Part shown: in pieces, positions 28,716 to 37,201 of the stretch | Layout of the letters: each line of letters starts with the position of its first letter | How positions within the stretch are numbered: position 1 is the stretch's first letter | Source: Aquimarina sp. Aq78 | Lineage (GTDB): Bacteria; Bacteroidota; Bacteroidia; Flavobacteriales; Flavobacteriaceae | DNA: 64,000 bases | Assembly (NCBI RefSeq): GCF_900299525.1 | Contig: NZ_OMKA01000001.1 | Coordinates: 186,001-250,000 of the forward strand | Reading direction: 5' to 3' | Translations under genes and position numbers: made by a program | Notes under the pieces: generated by a model | What the model was told of the DNA's origin: nothing | The model's database searches: none | Seen by the model: only the letters and a program-made list of their open reading frames with translations

Positions 28716-29174
28716 ATGATTATGGTGAAAGACGATTTAGACTGGAAGATTTTAGAACTATTACAAGAAAATGCACGCTTGCCATTTGCGCACATAGGTA
28801 GAGTAGTGGGGCTTTCTCCATCTGCTGTGGCAGAACGAGTACAACGCATGGAAGATACAGAAGTGATCACAGGATATACAATGCAGGTAAATCCCGCTAA
28901 ACTGGGATGGTCTCTTTCTGCATTCATTATGATGAGTGTAAATAGAATAAATTTTCAGTCTTTTACCGATGCACTGGATGCGGATGCGTATCCTGAAATG
29001 GTAGAATGCACCAGAGTCACCGGAAAAGACTGTTTAATAATGAAGTTTCATGTAAAGGACAGTAAACATCTTGAAGAAGTTATCAATCGTTTAGCACAAC
29101 ATGGAGATCCAACAACATTATTGATTTTGAATGAGTTGATGAAAAATGGCACGATAGGAAGATGTACCCATTAG
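28716..29174 (+). CDS. Lrp/AsnC family transcriptional regulator
   Basis: 152 residues. N-terminal winged HTH (DDLDWKILELLQENARLPFA, then HIGRVVGLSPSAVAERVQRM) and C-terminal AsnC ligand-binding ferredoxin-like domain (about 70-150). Family members bind amino acids and form octamers. Divergent to the LysE exporter, which is the expected target. Its stop overlaps the stop of the convergent receptor gene by 4 bases. Confidence 0.9.
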   Translation: MIMVKDDLDWKILELLQENARLPFAHIGRVVGLSPSAVAERVQRMEDTEVITGYTMQVNPAKLGWSLSAFIMMSVNRINFQSFTDALDADAYPEMVECTRVTGKDCLIMKFHVKDSKHLEEVINRLAQHGDPTTLLILNELMKNGTIGRCTH

Positions 29175-31558
29175 TTACTTCTGTTTCTTTCATCATCATT
29201 TCCAAAACCTCTTTGTTTACTCTTTATTTTATTATTTCCAAATGTATAGGATAGTGATATTCTGGCAAATCGAGGGCTGTAATTTTGAGCATATACAGAT
29301 TCTATACCATTTACTACAGAGGCTAGTCTACTGTAACTTGATGTATCTAATATGTCATTCAATAATATTGACAGCTGTAGTTTATCTTTAAACATACTTT
29401 GTTTTACTCCTAGATTTAGGTTGTAGGTTTCACTAATATCAAACAAGTTAGCTTTATGTGGTGAATTATATAAAAAGTTAACCTGTAATTTGGTGTTTTT
29501 ACCTAATGTAAACGTATTATTTGTAGAAAAATAAAGCTGAAATCCATCTTCGGCATTAGCGTTTATTTTATTATCAATGACAGTTTTGTATCCAAGAACA
29601 TATACCTGGTTCTGGCTTTTCCACCAAGGAAGCGTATTAAAAGAGAATGTTTCGCCAACTCCCCAATTATAACTTTTATAATAGTTTTCTCGTATCACAG
29701 CTTGTACTTCGGTTTCTTGATCTGCTGTGAAAATAGTACCAAAACCATCAGAGGTTACATTAAGGAAAGCATTGGTGGTTAATATATTATTGTAGGTATG
29801 ATTAAATTCGAAACTATCTGTAAACGAAGGTTGTAAAAAAGGATTCCCTTCAGAAAAACTATTGCTATTGACATAAATTCTGAATGGATTTAAATTCCTA
29901 AAACCTGGTCGGTTAATACGTCTTCCGTAATTAAGAGAAAATACGTTATTATCATTTTTTTGATATGATATATATGCTGTCGGAAAAAACTTGAAATAAT
30001 CGTTCGTATTAGTTTGGTTTAGAGTTTCTGAGAACCCTTCGGTAAATGTGTTTTCTACGCGTAACCCCAGTTGAAATTCCCATTTTTCATTGATCTTCTT
30101 AGAAGCATTAACATATAACGCCTGGATATTTTCTGTGTATTCAAATTGATTGGAAGCTATAGGATCAAAAATAGGAGTACCTGTCTCTGTAGTAAAATTT
30201 TGTAAACCATTTATGGTTTTGATAAAACTAAGCTTACCACCATATGATAAATTAACAGATGGAAAAGGGTGTTCGACATCTATTTTTGCACTAAAATTAT
30301 CTATACGTTGATCCGATAAGTTCATAGCTGCATAGTTGATCCCAACAAATTCACCGTTTGGTAAGAACGTATTCACTACATTGTCTTGTTTTAGGTTATT
30401 GTCATAATCAAAATAATCAATATCAAAAGAGATTTTTCTATCAAGGGTATCCAGTGTGGTAATCATATGTAGGTTATACAGGTGGCTATTTACCTTTCTG
30501 TCAAAAAAACCTGTATTATCTAATATAGAATCCAGTTGATTGGTTGCATTAAAAATTTGAGTAGTGGATTGTACAGCATTATCCGGAGTGTTTTGATTCC
30601 CAAGGTATTGTGCTCCTATGATAATATTATCTGTAATGTCATAATCTATTGATAAACGCCCTGATATATTATCTTTATTTGCTTTGTTATCCATATCCAA
30701 TATCCATGGACCATTGGGATAAAACACATCTACTTCTTCTATTTCTCTATTGTTTCCTTGAGTACCATTAGCACTTACAGAAAATCGTAATTTGTTTTTG
30801 TTATAAAAAAAGTTGTTACGTAGTGTAGTAAAATGGTATGTATTCTGATTATAGGACAGGGTAGTGGTATTTTTCCAGGAATTTCGTGCTCCTTTTTTAT
30901 AAACAATATTAATAAGTCCACCATTTCCTGCAGCTTCATATTTAGCTGGTGGATTCGTAATGATTTCTATTTTCTTAATATCACTTGCTGCTATGGCATT
31001 TAAAAAGTCTATTAGTTCTTCTCCGGATAGCTGTAATAATCGTCCATCAACCATTACACGTGATGCACCTCTACCAATCATACTCAAGGTATTATTCTGG
31101 ACGGTGACCCCTGGAGCTATTTTAAGAGCATCTAATGCGTCTCCGCCACTGGCAGCAATACTATTTTCTACGTTAAACACCAAACGATCTGGTTTACGTT
31201 CTATTACTTTTTTGGTTTTGGTAATCACCACTTCATCAAGGCTGGTAGTACTGCTCTCGAGGGTAATATTACCTAAATCTACAACGCTATCTAGTACGAT
31301 ATCCTTTTGCCATTCGGTATATCCCATAAAACGTATTGCCAGTGTATAAGTTCCTTCTTTTGCCATTAGGGTGAAGTTTCCGTTTTCGTCGGTAATTGCA
31401 CCTGTAATTACTGCACCATCAGATCCTGGTGTAGATAAAATAACATTGGCAAAAGCTATGGTTTCTGTTTTACTAATAACTTTTCCTTTGATTTCTAGTT
31501 GAGAAAAGCATAAGAAAGGAAATAAAAACAATAAAGAAATAAAAATAGATCGCATCAC
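29171..31558 (-). CDS. Outer-membrane beta-barrel receptor (CarboxypepD_reg-like, plug, OMP_b-brl_3 barrel)
   Basis: 795 residues. Signal peptide MMRSIFISLLFLFPFLCFSQ. Residues about 22-105 are a carboxypeptidase regulatory-like sandwich, about 120-225 a plug-like domain (IERKPDRLVFNVENSIAASG, then GGDALDALKIAPGVTV and MIGRGASRVMVDGRLLQL), and the rest is barrel strands with many aromatic-alternating segments such as SLSYTFGNNK at the end. It fits the barrel family that often accompanies AraC or two-component genes in this phylum; no SusD partner is adjacent, so glycan uptake is not implied. It lies downstream of an AraC-type membrane regulator. Confidence 0.85.
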   Translation of the reverse strand: MMRSIFISLLFLFPFLCFSQLEIKGKVISKTETIAFANVILSTPGSDGAVITGAITDENGNFTLMAKEGTYTLAIRFMGYTEWQKDIVLDSVVDLGNITLESSTTSLDEVVITKTKKVIERKPDRLVFNVENSIAASGGDALDALKIAPGVTVQNNTLSMIGRGASRVMVDGRLLQLSGEELIDFLNAIAASDIKKIEIITNPPAKYEAAGNGGLINIVYKKGARNSWKNTTTLSYNQNTYHFTTLRNNFFYNKNKLRFSVSANGTQGNNREIEEVDVFYPNGPWILDMDNKANKDNISGRLSIDYDITDNIIIGAQYLGNQNTPDNAVQSTTQIFNATNQLDSILDNTGFFDRKVNSHLYNLHMITTLDTLDRKISFDIDYFDYDNNLKQDNVVNTFLPNGEFVGINYAAMNLSDQRIDNFSAKIDVEHPFPSVNLSYGGKLSFIKTINGLQNFTTETGTPIFDPIASNQFEYTENIQALYVNASKKINEKWEFQLGLRVENTFTEGFSETLNQTNTNDYFKFFPTAYISYQKNDNNVFSLNYGRRINRPGFRNLNPFRIYVNSNSFSEGNPFLQPSFTDSFEFNHTYNNILTTNAFLNVTSDGFGTIFTADQETEVQAVIRENYYKSYNWGVGETFSFNTLPWWKSQNQVYVLGYKTVIDNKINANAEDGFQLYFSTNNTFTLGKNTKLQVNFLYNSPHKANLFDISETYNLNLGVKQSMFKDKLQLSILLNDILDTSSYSRLASVVNGIESVYAQNYSPRFARISLSYTFGNNKIKSKQRGFGNDDERNRSN

Positions 31559-31703
31559 AATTTTATATTTAAGATTAATTATGAAGCAAATATCATTTTT
31601 GAATACAACCTGTGCGACCGATTAAAATAATCGAACGCTTTTGATCACCAAAAATGAGTTCGACTTTTTTCAAGCAAACGTTCGACTTTTTGCAAGACTC
31701 TGA

Positions 31704-32846
31704 TTATGAGTTGTTTTTTCTGTATTGAGTAGGGGTGGCGTTAGCGTATTTTTTAAAAGAAGTGTTGAAAGAAGATTTAGAATTAAAACCTACTTCATAC
31801 AAGATTTCGAGAACAGTTACTTGTTTTTTAGTAGGATCTTTTAAAATATCCATTGCGTGTTGTATACGATATTCATTTACAAAATCGAAAAAGTGCTGAT
31901 CCAGGTGATGATTGATCAGAATCGATACTTCTCTAACGGGTAGTTGTAGATCATCTGCCAAATTCTGTATAGTAAGTGTGGGATTCAGATAAGGTTTTTT
32001 GTCGATCATATACGTTTTTAATTGTTGTATTTGATCCTGAATCACTTTATCGTCTGGGAGATTGATTACTGTTTCATTCTTTGTAATCATATTTTCTACC
32101 GGAAGTAATTTAGAATCAATTCCTCTAAAAATTCCCGGATCATATAATGCTTTTAAAATTAACCAACATATAAAACACAGGACTAAAAACACAACAATGA
32201 TTCTGGCAATATTTACGGTTTGGAAATCATCATTAAAAAACTTAAATATCGTTTTAGAAGTACTAACGACATAGATAAAACTAGAAATAACGTTTAGCTG
32301 AAACAACCATTTATGTTTTGCTGTTGTTGCATTAGAGTAGTTTTCCAGCATTACCTTCTTAGATCTTTTTAGGATAACAAAAATGGCAATAATATAAGCT
32401 ATAACCTGAATATGACCAATAATCAAAGTGGAAATGGATTCTGGAGTTAGCAAATAATTATTCATAAAAGAAAGTTTGGCTTCCGAGCTTCCCAAATAAA
32501 ATCTGGGAATTATTATCAAGGTATTTATCACAAAAGGAAGACCATGTAACAGATGTTTTGGTTTCAGCTTAAAATCAGTATAGATAACCGATAAGACAAA
32601 AAGATAAAGCACCGGGCTTGAAAAAAATGGAAGATCCATACGTATCATTTCCAGCGTTAGTGGCATATCTATAAACCGATGATAGAAAAAAGAGCTGATA
32701 TCGATGGCCACAAGAATAAGAAAAGCAGCAATAAGTCGATTACTGGTTTTGTTTTTGGTTTTTACAGTTAGTAAGAAGATGGCAAAAAGTGATGATATAA
32801 AAACAATCATCAGGCTTATAATGCTAAGAATAGCGTAGTTATCCAT
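31704..32846 (-). CDS. Membrane-anchored AraC family regulator
   Basis: 380 residues. Seven membrane segments fill residues 1-230, and the C-terminal ~105 residues carry the AraC DNA-binding domain with two HTH units (LQLPVREVSILINHHLDQHF and YEVGFNSKSSFNTSFKKYAN). This 7TM-AraC layout is common in Bacteroidota and probably senses a signal in or outside the membrane. It lies 145 bases upstream of the beta-barrel receptor gene on the same strand, making that gene a likely target. Ligand unknown. Confidence 0.88.
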   Translation of the reverse strand: MDNYAILSIISLMIVFISSLFAIFLLTVKTKNKTSNRLIAAFLILVAIDISSFFYHRFIDMPLTLEMIRMDLPFFSSPVLYLFVLSVIYTDFKLKPKHLLHGLPFVINTLIIIPRFYLGSSEAKLSFMNNYLLTPESISTLIIGHIQVIAYIIAIFVILKRSKKVMLENYSNATTAKHKWLFQLNVISSFIYVVSTSKTIFKFFNDDFQTVNIARIIVVFLVLCFICWLILKALYDPGIFRGIDSKLLPVENMITKNETVINLPDDKVIQDQIQQLKTYMIDKKPYLNPTLTIQNLADDLQLPVREVSILINHHLDQHFFDFVNEYRIQHAMDILKDPTKKQVTVLEILYEVGFNSKSSFNTSFKKYANATPTQYRKNNS

Positions 32847-32939
32847 TTAATAATTTAATTCTTGCGTTTACCTTTGATGATATATAGGTTTTGAGAACCA
32901 TACGGGATTCTCATAATTTCATCAAATATACTAACTATA

Positions 32940-33500
32940 TTAAGATATCTCATGTAGTGCTCTATTAAGACTGCGTAGTGTTATTCCTAAATAATCGGCT
33001 ATATCTTGTTTAGAAAAAGCCATGGCTTCATCAGAAGAAAATTTCATTAATTTTTTGAGGTTATATGCAATAGGATATGATTGTTGTTGGGATGCTCTAA
33101 TCGCAGTATCTCGTACTTTATTGGCTAGTGCTCTTAATAACAATATATTAAGTTCGGGGTGATTTTCCAGTAGCGTATAAAAATCTTTGACATCAACCTG
33201 GTATCCAGTAACCTCTGTTATCGTTTCTGCATTGCAAAAGCTAATAACATCATTAAAGATTTCTAATTCTCCAAGGATTTCACCAGTGCTAAAAAACTCC
33301 TGGATGAAGTCTCTACCATTATCTTCGTTTACATAACATTTTACTACGCCACTTTTTATAATGAATATAGAGGGTACATATTTTCCTTGAATAATAATTT
33401 TTTCTTTTGAAATAAACTTCTTCTCTTTTACCATAGTGCTTGCAGAAGATTCTGATAGTTGCGAAAAGAAATCTAATAATTCTTGATTGATCCTAATCAT
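32940..33500 (-). CDS. Crp/Fnr family transcriptional regulator
   Basis: 186 residues: cyclic-nucleotide-binding-like beta-barrel (about 20-115, with FISKEKIIIQGKYVPS and ILGELEIFND) and a C-terminal winged HTH (SKQDIADYLGITLRSLNRAL). The phosphate-binding cassette is not conserved in an obvious way, so the ligand is doubtful. The gene is divergent to the GT60/hydroxylase operon with 331 bases between them, which makes it a possible regulator of that operon. Confidence 0.87.
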   Translation of the reverse strand: MIRINQELLDFFSQLSESSASTMVKEKKFISKEKIIIQGKYVPSIFIIKSGVVKCYVNEDNGRDFIQEFFSTGEILGELEIFNDVISFCNAETITEVTGYQVDVKDFYTLLENHPELNILLLRALANKVRDTAIRASQQQSYPIAYNLKKLMKFSSDEAMAFSKQDIADYLGITLRSLNRALHEIS

Positions 33501-33831
33501 TTGAAAAATGCTTAAACAAACAGTCTTTTTGAGTTAAAAAATGATGTACGTGCAATATACTAAAGAAGTAGTATGATTATATAGATATTTTGATTCAATT
33601 ATAGATTTTGGATCAGACCTGAAAACGCGAGATACCTTATCTCAAGAAGAGTATATCACTACCTTAATCTCTCTAAAGTTACATCACATTGGATTACACC
33701 TAAAAAGGGTAAACCCCTGACTATTAATAGGTGAATCCCCCTTTTTTGAGAGACGAACCCATTGTATCTTGATAAAAATTTAGTTGTAATGACTCGTTTG
33801 GAGGCAGACATATAGCTGAAAAGAAAATAAT
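33501..33831. other. Intergenic region between the Crp/Fnr gene and the GT60/P4H operon
   Basis: Holds a small hairpin GAGATA-CCT-TATCTC (33629-33643) and a weak promoter-like TAGATTTTG near 33602. The operon's transcript would have a leader of about 200 bases. No further gene was seen; nested minus-strand frames here (33659-33921) lack any recognisable protein. Confidence 0.4.
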
Positions 33832-34734
33832 ATGCTCGAAAAGATATACATACAAATACCTGCATATCGCGATAAGGAACTGTCTAATACCGTCATTGAC
33901 CTTAATAAAAAGGCTAAACATCCCGAAAGACTAAGAATCGTAATTGCATGGCAACATGGAAATAAGGAACAGCTTAAAAAAGAAGTTTTTGACTATGGCA
34001 ATGTCGAAATTCTTGATATTCACTATAAAGACAGTAAAGGTTGTAACTGGGCACGTAATTTACTCCAGAAACAATGGAAAAATGAAGCCTATACTTTGTA
34101 TTTGGATTCTCATCATAGGTTTGTAAAAGACTGGGATGAGGAAACCATAAAAATGTTTAAAACCTTAAAAGAAGAAGGTATAAAAAAACCAATTATTACG
34201 GCATATCTCCCTTCTTATGATCCCGAAAATGAACCCGATGGAAGAATGAAATATCCTCTTAAAATTTATCCTTTAGAGCGAGATAAGGGACTTCTCACGA
34301 AGTTAACAAGCTATCCTATTCCTCATTGGAAAAAAATTAAAAAACCACTTGCCGCACAGTTCATCTCATTACACTTTTTGTTTGCTGATGGTTTCTTTAA
34401 TGAGGAAATTCATTTTGATCCAGAGATCTATTTTTTTGGAGATGAGGTTTTAACAAGCCTTAGAGCGTATACATATGGGTATGACTTGTTTCACCCTCAT
34501 ATTATTTTGGGATGGCATTTATACGATAGAAAAACAAGAACACCACATTGGGATGATCATACTTCATGGTATAAACAGGAAGAGATGTCTTATAATAAAA
34601 TGAAAATAATCTATACAACGAATATGACTTCTAATACTATACTTGGGCCCGATAGAAAAGTGATTGAATACGAAAAACATATCGACCTTAAGTTGTATGA
34701 TAATGCCATAGAAAATGAAGCAATCAATATCTGA
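33832..34734 (+). CDS. GT60-type polypeptide GlcNAc transferase (Skp1 Gnt1-like)
   Basis: 300 residues in one glycosyltransferase A-fold domain of the PF11397 (GlcNAc) family. Visible hallmarks: N-terminal IYIQIPAYRDKELSNTVIDL, KKAKHPERLRIVIAWQ, KGCNWARNLLQKQW, the metal-binding DxH motif LYLDSHHRFV (Asp92, His94), and the acceptor-side LFADGFFNEEIHFDPEIYFF followed by GDEVLTSLRAYTYGYDLFHP. In Dictyostelium the family member Gnt1 adds alpha-GlcNAc to a hydroxyproline of Skp1. Here the gene overlaps by 20 bases a prolyl-hydroxylase-type gene and is followed by a proline-rich protein, which strongly suggests the same two-step chemistry. No signal peptide, so cytoplasmic. Donor and acceptor are inferences. 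Confidence 0.85.
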   Translation: MLEKIYIQIPAYRDKELSNTVIDLNKKAKHPERLRIVIAWQHGNKEQLKKEVFDYGNVEILDIHYKDSKGCNWARNLLQKQWKNEAYTLYLDSHHRFVKDWDEETIKMFKTLKEEGIKKPIITAYLPSYDPENEPDGRMKYPLKIYPLERDKGLLTKLTSYPIPHWKKIKKPLAAQFISLHFLFADGFFNEEIHFDPEIYFFGDEVLTSLRAYTYGYDLFHPHIILGWHLYDRKTRTPHWDDHTSWYKQEEMSYNKMKIIYTTNMTSNTILGPDRKVIEYEKHIDLKLYDNAIENEAINI

Positions 34735-35311
34735 AATATTAGAAAAGGATAAAATCGTATGTATTGATGATTTTGTACCGGCATCGATGTGTACGACAAT
34801 ATTAGAAGAACTCGAATATTCTTTTTGGAAACGTAGTACGGTAATAGACCCAAGGGTACATAAGAGTCATCTTAGCAATACCCGGATTAGTAAAAGTGCA
34901 GATCAGGTGTTATTTACAGATACACTTATAGAGGTAGTAAAGAAAATAGAGGAAGATATTACATCATTATTTGATGTGAACCTAAATAAACTAGAGCACT
35001 GGCAAGCCACAAAATATGCCAAACACGGTAAGTTTGATTATCACTACGATAGTGGGGCCTGGAGTGAGCATTATGCAGGAGAACGAAAGAAAACCTATTT
35101 GTTATACCTCAATACGCCTAAAAAAGGAGGGGCTACACATTTCAAAAATTTAGATATCAAGGTTAAACCAAAACAAGGACGGTTATTGGTCTGGGATAAT
35201 TTACTGCCAGACGGAAATTGTAATTATAATATGTTGCATGCAGGACTACCAATTCTTAATGGTAAAAAAACAACATTGGTTACCTGGGAAAGACAAAAAG
35301 AAATACGATAA
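34715..35311 (+). CDS. 2OG-Fe(II) dioxygenase of the prolyl 4-hydroxylase type
   Basis: 198 residues in the double-stranded beta-helix fold. Iron ligands are visible as His110-x-Asp112 in DYHYDSG and His175 in MLHAGLP; a Lys pair near 184-185 could bind 2-oxoglutarate. DYHYDSGAWSEHYAGERKKT, then YLLYLNTPKKGGATHF and KPKQGRLLVWDN, follow the prolyl-4-hydroxylase pattern closely. Expected reaction is hydroxylation of a peptidyl proline using O2, 2-oxoglutarate and Fe(II). It starts inside the end of the GT60 gene (20-base overlap) and is 22 bases ahead of the proline-rich protein gene. No secretion signal. Confidence 0.87.
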   Translation: MKQSISEILEKDKIVCIDDFVPASMCTTILEELEYSFWKRSTVIDPRVHKSHLSNTRISKSADQVLFTDTLIEVVKKIEEDITSLFDVNLNKLEHWQATKYAKHGKFDYHYDSGAWSEHYAGERKKTYLLYLNTPKKGGATHFKNLDIKVKPKQGRLLVWDNLLPDGNCNYNMLHAGLPILNGKKTTLVTWERQKEIR

Positions 35312-35333
35312 AAACTCTAAAATTGAAACGCAT

Positions 35334-35684
35334 ATGACAAAAAAAATCAAAAACTTAAAAGCCGAAGACTCTAAACTATCTCATATACGAGATAAGAACC
35401 TTATTGTTTCTGTAAAGAATCAGGAGAAAATTATAAAGGATGTTATAAAAAAGCATGGACCTATTATTGATCTTGAAAAAGACCCACAATTACTAATTGA
35501 TATCCTTGTTAAGTTTAAACCTCAGTTTTATGGGCCCGATGGAGGATTACCACCGGGAGGAGTACCTGATCCACCACCACCGCCAGGACCATCTTCATAT
35601 AGAGGTATTGAAAATGTGCATCTTATGAAAGAAATTCTAAAACTGAATAAGAAAATGAGTAGTATAAAAAAACGACTCAAGTAA
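35334..35684 (+). CDS. Small protein with a Pro/Gly-rich segment, candidate substrate of the hydroxylase and GlcNAc transferase
   Basis: 116 residues from the ATG at 35334 (MTKKIKNLKAEDSKLSHIRD). A longer frame from 35238 overlaps the upstream gene out of frame and is rejected. Residues 1-62 are charged and predicted helical (KIIKDVIKKHGPIIDLEKDP). Residues 66-89 (bases 35529-35600) hold the unusual stretch GPDGGLPPGGVPDPPPPPGP, ten prolines in 24 residues, and residues 90-116 are a basic helical tail ending KKRLK. No family was recognised. Its place 22 bases after the prolyl hydroxylase and its proline content make it the natural target. It could instead be a scaffold, or a RiPP-like precursor with the Pro stretch as core. 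Confidence 0.7.
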   Translation: MTKKIKNLKAEDSKLSHIRDKNLIVSVKNQEKIIKDVIKKHGPIIDLEKDPQLLIDILVKFKPQFYGPDGGLPPGGVPDPPPPPGPSSYRGIENVHLMKEILKLNKKMSSIKKRLK

Positions 35685-35689
35685 TCTTT

Positions 35690-35732
35690 AACCCGGATTG
35701 TGCAGTAGATTTTCTAATGTATAATTCGGGTT
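35690..35732 (+). repeat. Inverted repeat after the proline-rich gene (repeat-type hairpin, possible terminator)
   Basis: AACCCGGATTGTGCAGTAG (35690-35708), loop ATTTT, CTAATGTATAATTCGGGTT (35714-35732). Mismatches are mostly wobble pairs. It resembles the arms of the palindrome at 25085-25169. It lies 5 bases after the stop of the operon's last gene, so it may end the transcript, but there is no clear T run. Confidence 0.6.
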
Positions 35733-35770
35733 TGCTATGTATTAACCTGAGTTCGATTAATCTGAAATGT

Positions 35771-35888
35771 GTCAGTTTGAGTGATATTCTGTTAAGAATT
35801 TTGTATCGAAAACAAGCATTTCAATGCTAAAAACCTATTCTCGATACAAATTTTACTCATTCTAATCGTAAAATTCACTCGAATTGAC
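35771..35888. repeat. Dispersed inverted-repeat element bounded by GTCAATTCGAGTG-like ends
   Basis: Ends GTCAGTTTGAGTG (35771-35783) and CACTCGAATTGAC (35876-35888) pair over 11 of 13 bases. An internal inverted pair TTTGTATCGA / TCGATACAAA nests inside. The same terminal motif bounds the element at 43082-43266. The length (118 bp) and layout fit short non-coding palindromic repeats found in many copies in flavobacterial genomes. The rest of the gap 35733-36020 shows no gene. Confidence 0.65.
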
Positions 35889-36020
35889 AGTTTTTATGCC
35901 CCTGAAATATTAATCAGGTTATTAGTATCAGACCGAGCTTTTCTAAACCTATATAACCATCAAAATAAGTAAACAAACCTTCAGGAAGGCCCGGTTTGAT
36001 CAATTCATTTTAGAAATGTA

Positions 36021-36656
36021 TTATTGCAAGGTATTCTCTTTGGGGTAATACATTCTTTTTCTTTTTAGCCCTATGATTAATCCAACTATACCAACCAGAA
36101 AGCAAACTCCTGCCCAAAAGAAAGGATCGTAACCGTCAACTAGTATTCTATAGATAAAAGTGAATAGAAATAGGGTAATTCCAGTTATTTTCCAGATTTT
36201 ATCTTTTTCAAACCTTTTATTTTTATCAAATATAGGAGGGAGATTGATGATAACCTTTAGCTCATTCCAATCCCATAAAATCAGGAGGATATTAGCCAAT
36301 AGTATTAATCCTGTAATCACAGGAGTATAGGCAAAATAATAGGATAAAGTAATTATAAATATATTCGTGATTATAGGTAGATTAAGTAATGCTCCCAGTT
36401 TAGCATACTTTTGTGTCATTAGTAGACATCCCGCGATGAGTTGGCCAACGCCAATAAATTTCCAATATAGGCCAGATTGATACATAGTTTCAAAAAAATG
36501 CCAGGCCGTATCAATAGGTTCCGATGCTCCACTTACCGATGTAAATCGTTTCCCTTTGATTTTGATAAGACTAGCAAAAACAAATGCTCCACCGATCATA
36601 TATCGGGTATAAATGATAAAAACCTGTAACCATAGTTTTTCCTTAATGTTATTCAT
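36021..36656 (-). CDS. DoxX-like membrane protein
   Basis: 211 residues, five to six hydrophobic segments; the N-terminal part (VFIIYTRYMIGGAFVFASLI) and the motif IGVGQLIAGCLLMTQKYAKL resemble the DoxX/DoxD-like family. The family includes membrane partners of thiol or quinone-linked oxidation; this member's role is unknown. Followed upstream on the same strand by DinB and MDR genes with gaps of about 18 bases, so the three probably form one transcript. Confidence 0.75.
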   Translation of the reverse strand: MNNIKEKLWLQVFIIYTRYMIGGAFVFASLIKIKGKRFTSVSGASEPIDTAWHFFETMYQSGLYWKFIGVGQLIAGCLLMTQKYAKLGALLNLPIITNIFIITLSYYFAYTPVITGLILLANILLILWDWNELKVIINLPPIFDKNKRFEKDKIWKITGITLFLFTFIYRILVDGYDPFFWAGVCFLVGIVGLIIGLKRKRMYYPKENTLQ

Positions 36657-36673
36657 GATGCATTGTTTTTATA

Positions 36674-37183
36674 TTATCCCATCTTTAATTCTTCAATTGC
36701 AGCTATGTGATGATCATCGTGTTCTGCAACAAAAAGAAACAAATCCATGGTACGCATTGGTGTTTTTAACCTGGGGTGCAATGCGTGTTTATAGATTTCC
36801 TTTTCGGTAAGTTGATGAAGTTGGTTTACAGTTATTGTACGAATAGCCAAGAATTCTTTAAGTAAATCATTACTGTCTCTTAGATTGTGCTGGGCAAAAT
36901 CTGTTTTTTGGTTTTGCAGATCGGCTGGTCTCAATTCTATTTTATCGGTTAAAATATCATTAAGTCTTCCTTGCCAGATGGGCTCTAAATCGATCAGGTG
37001 TCCAATGTTTTCCTGGATCGACCATTTTCCGTTTTTTTTATGAGTTAGCTGTTCTTTTGTGACAGAGTTTATAGTGTTCCTAAGGATAATGGGAGCTTCT
37101 TCCAGTCTTTTGAGTAGTAAAGGGAAGATATTTTCTTCAAAAGAGAAGTCAAACTTTCGATCAAACCATTTTTCTCGTTTCAT
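36674..37183 (-). CDS. DinB family protein
   Basis: 169 residues in a four-helix-bundle layout. The metal-binding His triad is visible: NIGHLID, and EHDDHHIAAI near the C-terminus. The family is metal-dependent and includes bacillithiol and mycothiol S-transferases as well as many uncharacterised members induced by stress. It lies between the DoxX-like gene (17 bases) and an MDR oxidoreductase gene (18 bases) on the same strand, suggesting a stress or detoxification unit. Substrate unknown. Confidence 0.87.
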   Translation of the reverse strand: MKREKWFDRKFDFSFEENIFPLLLKRLEEAPIILRNTINSVTKEQLTHKKNGKWSIQENIGHLIDLEPIWQGRLNDILTDKIELRPADLQNQKTDFAQHNLRDSNDLLKEFLAIRTITVNQLHQLTEKEIYKHALHPRLKTPMRTMDLFLFVAEHDDHHIAAIEELKMG

Positions 37184-37201
37184 AGATTTATTCTTTTTAA
37201 T

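Noticed and set aside
35238..35333. Longer start for the proline-rich protein
   Set aside because: It would overlap the hydroxylase gene end in another frame; the added residues mirror the shifted hydroxylase coding.
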